A DNA stretch of 62,145 bases from NCBI GenBank assembly GCA_031268215.1, contig JAIRXP010000005.1:1-62145 (forward strand), in the 5' to 3' direction. A model generated the notes under the pieces. That model saw nothing but the letters and a program-made list of their open reading frames with translations. It was not told where the DNA came from and ran no database searches. This document shows, in pieces, positions 58,582 to 62,145 of this stretch (position 1 is its first letter; the number at the start of each line of letters is the position of its first letter). This DNA comes from Bifidobacteriaceae bacterium. GTDB lineage: Bacteria > Actinomycetota > Actinomycetes > Actinomycetales > WQXJ01. The translations under genes were made by a program, and so were the position numbers.

Positions 58582-59658
58582 TCAGGACTTCAGGACGCCG
58601 GGGTCCTTAGGGTCCAGTACCTCCACGATCCGGTTCAGGTCCGCCAGAGAGGCGAATTCGATGGTGATCGCGCCCTTTGACCGCCCGAGCCTCACCGCCA
58701 CCTTGGTGTTCAAGAGATCAGCCAATCGGTCCTGAAGATCATCCAGCGCCTGGCGCTGCCCACCGGGCCGGACAACCGCCCGCTTCGGCTTGGCCGCCTT
58801 GGGCACCTCGCCCAGAGAAACCAGTTCCTCGGTGCTGCGGACCGACAACCCCTCGGCCACAATCTTCTGGGCCATGCGCTCCATGCCCGCGGCGTCATCC
58901 AGCGCCAACAAGGCCCGGGCATGGCCGGCGGAAATGACTCCCGCCGCCAACCGCCGTTGGACCAAGGGGGGCAGCTTGAGTAGTCGCAAAGTGTTAGAAA
59001 TCTGCGGCCGGGACCGCGCGATCTTCAGCGCCAGCTCCTCCTGGGTGCATGAGAAGTCATCCAGCAGCTGCCGGTATGCCGCTGCCTCTTCCAACGGATT
59101 GAGCTGAGCCCGGTGCAGGTTCTCAAGCAAGGCGTCCCGGAGGAGATCGGAATCGCCAGTCTGCCGGACAATCGCGGGGACTTCGCTCAGGCCTGCCCGC
59201 TGGCTCGCCCGCCAGCGCCGCTCCCCCATGACCAGTTCGTAGCGGGCCTGTCCGTCTTCACTGGGGCCGCCAACCGAACGCAGCACCACCGGCTGGAGCA
59301 AGCCGACTTCCTTGATCGAATCGGCCAATTCTTCGAGGGCGTCTTCATCGAATACATCGCGCGGCTGGCGCGGGTTCGGGCTGATCGCGGTTACCGGAAC
59401 CAAGGCGAATTCGGCGCCCGGGACGGCCACCAAGCTGGGCGTCTCTTCCCACGATCCAGCGTCGCCGTTCTGGCCTTCGGGTCCCTCCCCGGCTGACGTT
59501 CCGCCTTCGCCTGCCGCCGATGACGCGAAGAGCAAGTCGACGGGACGCCGCGGCCTCTTAGACCGTTCGGCTTCTGATCCGTCTCCTTCCGCCCTGCTAG
59601 AGACCGGCGGAATGAGTGCCCCGAGTCCTTTGCCGAGTCCAGTTCTTCGCTCAGCCAT
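58582..59658 (-). CDS. parB: Chromosome partitioning protein ParB
   Basis: A CTPase clamp that loads at parS and spreads along the chromosome. The N-terminal GLGKGLGALIPP (the ParA-contacting segment) is followed by an acidic linker, the CTP-binding box region (ISPNPRQPRDVFDEDALEELADSIKEVGLLQPVVLR ... YELVMGERRWRASQRAGL), the HTH (CTQEELALKIARSRPQISNTLRLLKLPPLV) and a C-terminal dimerisation domain. It has 358 residues. Its ATG overlaps the parA stop by 8 nt, so the genes form one operon. parS lies 900 bp upstream. Confidence 0.97.
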   Translation of the reverse strand: MAERRTGLGKGLGALIPPVSSRAEGDGSEAERSKRPRRPVDLLFASSAAGEGGTSAGEGPEGQNGDAGSWEETPSLVAVPGAEFALVPVTAISPNPRQPRDVFDEDALEELADSIKEVGLLQPVVLRSVGGPSEDGQARYELVMGERRWRASQRAGLSEVPAIVRQTGDSDLLRDALLENLHRAQLNPLEEAAAYRQLLDDFSCTQEELALKIARSRPQISNTLRLLKLPPLVQRRLAAGVISAGHARALLALDDAAGMERMAQKIVAEGLSVRSTEELVSLGEVPKAAKPKRAVVRPGGQRQALDDLQDRLADLLNTKVAVRLGRSKGAITIEFASLADLNRIVEVLDPKDPGVLKS

Positions 59659-60664
59659 GATTGCCTCCCGCGCGCTCGGCTAATTCGAGTGCCGCCTCTT
59701 GATAGGACAGCGCCCCGGTTGAATGTGGATCGTAAGTCACCACGGTCTGACCAAAACCAGGCGCCTCCGCGATCCGGACGGACCGCGGGATGGTGGCCCG
59801 CATCACCTGGCGGGGGAAATGCTCCGTCACTTCCCGGACAACATCCCGCGCCAAGTTCGTCCTGGGGTCATACATGGTCAACAAGATCGCCGTCACATCC
59901 AGCATGGGGTTCAGCGAATCCCGGACCAGTTCGATTGTCCGTAACAATTGCGACAGGCCCTCCAGCGCGTAGTACTCGCACTGGATTGGGATCAGGACTT
60001 CCTTCGCGCCCACAAAGGCGTTGAGCGTGAGCAGACCCAGAGAGGGCGGACAGTCGATGATTATGTAATCGAGCCGGTCCTCTTCCATGCGCCGCCGATG
60101 GCGGCGCAGGTCGCCCAAGGCCTCATACAGGCGATACTCGCGCTTGGGCTCATTGACGAGTTCGATTTCCGCGCCGGACAGATCAATCGTGGCCGGCACG
60201 CACCACAGATTGTTTTGCGACCCACAAGGCACAACCGCCTCCGCCAGGCCATGGCCGCCGAGCAACACGTCATAAATCGAGAGCGCCTCCGCACCATGGT
60301 CTGCGCCGAGCGCCGTCGAGGCATTGCCCTGAGGATCAAGGTCTATGACCAGGGTTCGTTCCCCGCCAACAGCGAGAGCGGCAGCCATGTTGACGGCGGT
60401 TGAAGTCTTGCCCACTCCGCCCTTCTGGTTGGCCACGGCGATCACTCGCGTATCAGACGGCCGGGGAAACATCCGGCCCCGTAATCGCATCTTCCGGAGA
60501 GCGTCGGCGGCGACCTGGTCACCAAGGGGAGTATCGCTGGCTGACACGCCCACCGTTTCACGTGAAACATCCGGTAGGGGCGGAGGTTGGATCGGCACCC
60601 CACTAGTATGCCGGGAAAGCGCCGCACTGTCTTCACTGTCCGCATCCTGAAAACAGGTAACCAT
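59651..60664 (-). CDS. parA: Chromosome partitioning ATPase ParA (Soj)
   Basis: A deviant Walker A ATPase moving ParB-parS complexes. KGGVGKTSTAVNMAAALA begins at residue 81, with the signature Lys, followed by DLDPQGNAS and DYIIIDCPPSLGLL. In the longest frame the first ~70 residues are a polar extension that includes VSRET, encoded by the parS site itself. GTG codons at 60553 and 60547, immediately after parS, are alternative starts; then parS would lie in the leader instead of inside the gene. It overlaps parB. Confidence 0.95.
   Translation of the reverse strand: MVTCFQDADSEDSAALSRHTSGVPIQPPPLPDVSRETVGVSASDTPLGDQVAADALRKMRLRGRMFPRPSDTRVIAVANQKGGVGKTSTAVNMAAALAVGGERTLVIDLDPQGNASTALGADHGAEALSIYDVLLGGHGLAEAVVPCGSQNNLWCVPATIDLSGAEIELVNEPKREYRLYEALGDLRRHRRRMEEDRLDYIIIDCPPSLGLLTLNAFVGAKEVLIPIQCEYYALEGLSQLLRTIELVRDSLNPMLDVTAILLTMYDPRTNLARDVVREVTEHFPRQVMRATIPRSVRIAEAPGFGQTVVTYDPHSTGALSYQEAALELAERAGGNHG
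60554..60569. promoter_or_regulatory. parS centromere-like site
   Basis: CGTTTCACGTGAAACA matches the bacterial parS consensus TGTTTCACGTGAAACA at 15 of 16 positions, with the perfect palindromic core GTTTCACGTGAAAC. It lies in or just before the 5' end of parA. Confidence 0.95.
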
Positions 60665-61123
60665 TCACCTGGTCTCTTCCAGGCTCCCGATGCCGCCCAC
60701 TCCCCTTGCCCAGCTTCTTCTGCCTGAGATTTGCGCCGATGCCCTTCCCCTTGCGGGCGCATCCCTCTCCCGCCTACGCGAGTCCGGTAGCGCTGCCTAC
60801 GACCGATCAAGGTCCGCGGCCGGCATTGCCTTCCATCTGGAGGACCTGCTAGATCAATCAGGTTGTTCGGTGCGCGGAAATCCGCCCAAGACAGCGCCTT
60901 CCTGAGCATCCACTCAGTACCGAGCTGCCGCGCTTCCCCCAGCCGTCGCCACGCAGCGGCAGCTATCCCTCTCTAGACCATGCCCCGCACAGGGGCCGCC
61001 CAGCCATCCGCCCTGTGCCCGCCCGCCGCTACCCGGCGGAACAGGCGCCGGCAGGGCAAGCTTTCCGGGCCGCCTCTCAGACGGCCCCGGAACCACCCCG
61101 GAACCACCCCCCAAAACCTCCTC

Positions 61124-61293
61124 CCTACAGTCGGATCTTTTGCGGGGACCCCGGGTGGGCGGAACTCGGCTCGTCTGCGCTGGTTTCAGCCATCTAGTAG
61201 CCCCACAAAATCTTCGGCCTACGGCCGAATCTCTTGCGGGGACCCCAGTATGAAAAACTCGGCTCATTCGTCAAGGTTCTGTTCACCTAGTGG
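61124..61293. repeat. Two diverged ~77-bp direct repeats, 94 bp apart
   Basis: Copy 1 (61124-61200) and copy 2 (61218-61293) share CCTAC(A/G)G, GGATCTTTTGCGGGGACCCC versus GAATCTCTTGCGGGGACCCC, AACTCGGCTC and a terminal C(A/C)CCTAGTGG-like end in the same order. They carry no reading frame conserved between them, suggesting duplicated noncoding or mobile-element-end sequence. Confidence 0.8.
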
Positions 61294-61528
61294 AGCTATC
61301 GGGTTGGCCCCCCAGGGCTTTGGCCAAAGTCGGGTGGGGGGTTGTTTGAGGGTACGGGTGGGGTTGGTGGTGGCAGCGTGGTGTTGTGTTTGGTTGGCGG
61401 GCTGGGGTGGGTGCGGCAGCGTGGACCCGTGGGGTTGGGATGCTGGTTGGGGTGTGGGTGGTGTGTTTCTCGGGCCGGGCCAGGCGATAAACGCGACACG
61501 CTTGGGCGCTTAACACGTGGAGGCGGCG

Positions 61529-61576
61529 CCTTCCGGGAGAAAGGGAATAGCAGTAAACCTCTTTCTCTCCGGAAGG
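61529..61576. repeat. Inverted repeat upstream of the ISAs1-type transposase
   Basis: CCTTCCGGGAGAAAG (61529-61543) pairs with CTTTCTCTCCGGAAGG (61561-61576) with one bulged base. The right arm includes the GGAAGGA ribosome site, so the hairpin could hide it and block readthrough translation. Confidence 0.72.
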
Positions 61577-61587
61577 AACCGCTTCCC

Positions 61588-61994
61588 GTGAACAGTAGCA
61601 TCCTTAAACCTGAATATGTGACCGTCAGCAAAAGGATCGATAAGTCGCTGGTCGACCGTCTGGTGTTGGAGTTGTCGGTTGTGCCCGACTACCGCGACCC
61701 GCGTGGTAGGCCCTGGCCGTTGGCGAAGATGTTGGCTTGTTTCGTGTTGGCGAAACTGTGTGGAGCGCAGACCGCGGCCGACGTGGCTCGTTGGATGGCC
61801 GACCGCGGGATGCTCTACCGGTGGTCGGGTTGCCGGTGTTCTCTTACAAGACTGCGTTGAGGCTGTCGCGGGGAACTGACGCTGGCGTGCTTGATGGGGT
61901 GTTGTGTGGCCTGGCTGGGCGGGCTGCTGCGCGGCGGGCCAGGCCCGGTGAACTGGTGACAGTGGCTATCGACGGTAAAGAGCTGTGTCTGTGA
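61588..61994 (+). pseudogene. Frameshifted, truncated ISAs1-family transposase
   Basis: The first part, from GTG 61588, reads DRLVLELSVVPDYRDPRGRP and LAKMLACFVLAKLCGAQTAA, the conserved N-terminal H-repeat-associated domain of ISAs1 transposases. Near 61830 the homology shifts frame (ALPVVGLPVFSYKTALRLSR ... LVTVAIDGKEL) and stops at 61994, just after the AIDGK motif that carries the first catalytic Asp. The remaining catalytic domain is absent; unrelated sequence with a terminator follows. Confidence 0.82.
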
Positions 61995-62033
61995 TCAACT
62001 GTTTCTTGCCAGGTTGAGCGCGGGAAAGTTTCC

Positions 62034-62054
62034 ACTGTCAGCTGGCAGTTTTTT
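62034..62054 (+). terminator. Rho-independent-like terminator
   Basis: ACTGTC-AGCT-GGCAGT forms a 6-bp stem followed by a run of T (62049-62054). It lies 40 bp after the stop of the broken transposase. T tracts are rare in this window, so this is a good candidate. Confidence 0.65.
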
Positions 62055-62145
62055 CCAGTTTCACCACGACCGGTTGGTTGTGTGAGGCTGTCCCTCTGCT
62101 GGGTTCACCACAGAGGAAAGGAAACACTGGAAAGGAATGTTGACG

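Larger units (their letters stand above)
60665..61587. other. Gene-poor region upstream of parA
   Basis: No convincing gene is seen in ~920 bp. The usual rsmG is not recognisable. ORFs here have no family features and clash in frame. The region holds ~77-bp direct repeats (61124-61293), a G/T-rich, C-poor strand (about 61327-61475) and a hairpin (61529-61576). Confidence 0.6.

Noticed and set aside
60690..61267. Small ORFs on both strands upstream of parA (60690-60905 plus, 60914-61267 minus)
   Set aside because: Biased composition, no family pattern, no ribosome site, and the repeats cut across the frames. I also looked for rsmG fragments and saw none.
58582..61587. Replication origin (oriC)
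   Set aside because: parS is present, but I saw no cluster of DnaA boxes and no dnaA gene; the origin must lie outside the window.

Overview
The window is high-GC DNA with dense, overlapping genes, frequent GTG/TTG starts and GGAGG-type ribosome sites. Actinobacterial hallmarks include a one-subunit b-type sdhCAB operon, a VapB-like/LytR_C gene pair, a class A PBP with a PASTA domain, and parA-parB with a canonical parS. It is a chromosomal segment of an Actinomycetota member, perhaps near Micrococcales/Actinomycetales; I cannot place it to genus. The parAB-parS locus at the right end suggests proximity to the replication origin, but the usual upstream neighbour rsmG is not recognisable and mobile-element debris lies there instead.

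Layout. 1-1001: a complete IS5-family insertion sequence. 1.2-13 kb: a DyP peroxidase, an orphan DNA methyltransferase, tgt (queuosine), succinate dehydrogenase sdhCAB, a class A PBP, threonine aldolase, and a VapB-like/LytR_C pair. 13-19 kb: a cobalamin-riboswitch-controlled five-gene operon with a transcobalamin-like lipoprotein, a DUF4430 membrane protein, EcfT, a fused double ATPase and an S component; it reads as a B12 importer with surface B12-capture proteins resembling intrinsic factor. 19-32 kb: a repeat-rich DUF4352 protein, a polytopic glycosyltransferase-like protein, a DUF559 protein, two tRNA-Ser genes, a hydrolase, a quinone oxidoreductase, a PIN-like protein, an IS481 remnant, two paralogous lipoproteins, a lone type IV pilin-like protein and a YhhQ-type queuosine-precursor transporter.

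32.2-48.4 kb (minus strand) is the most striking region. It holds about ten consecutive, mostly 4-bp-overlapping genes: a duplicated N-terminal regulatory module, an HTH-like protein, a small adaptor-like protein, a Clp-type double AAA+ ATPase with a degenerate first nucleotide site, a Hanks-type kinase, a GrpE-like protein, a divergent Hsp70, a zinc-ribbon/TPR protein, a membrane-anchored protein with an internal duplication, and a TPR-CHAT caspase-like protease. I infer one chaperone, kinase and protease machine, possibly for stress response or biological conflict; it is the best candidate for an undescribed system.

48.8-58.6 kb: rtcB, an AAA ATPase with a tiny overlapping upstream ORF, a lipoprotein/ABC ATPase/bacteriocin-associated-type membrane protein cluster, a small membrane protein, an FtsX-like permease and an ABC ATPase broken by one extra G in a G7 run. 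58.6-62.1 kb: parB, parA, parS, a gene-poor region with ~77-bp direct repeats and a C-poor strand, then a broken ISAs1-family transposase.
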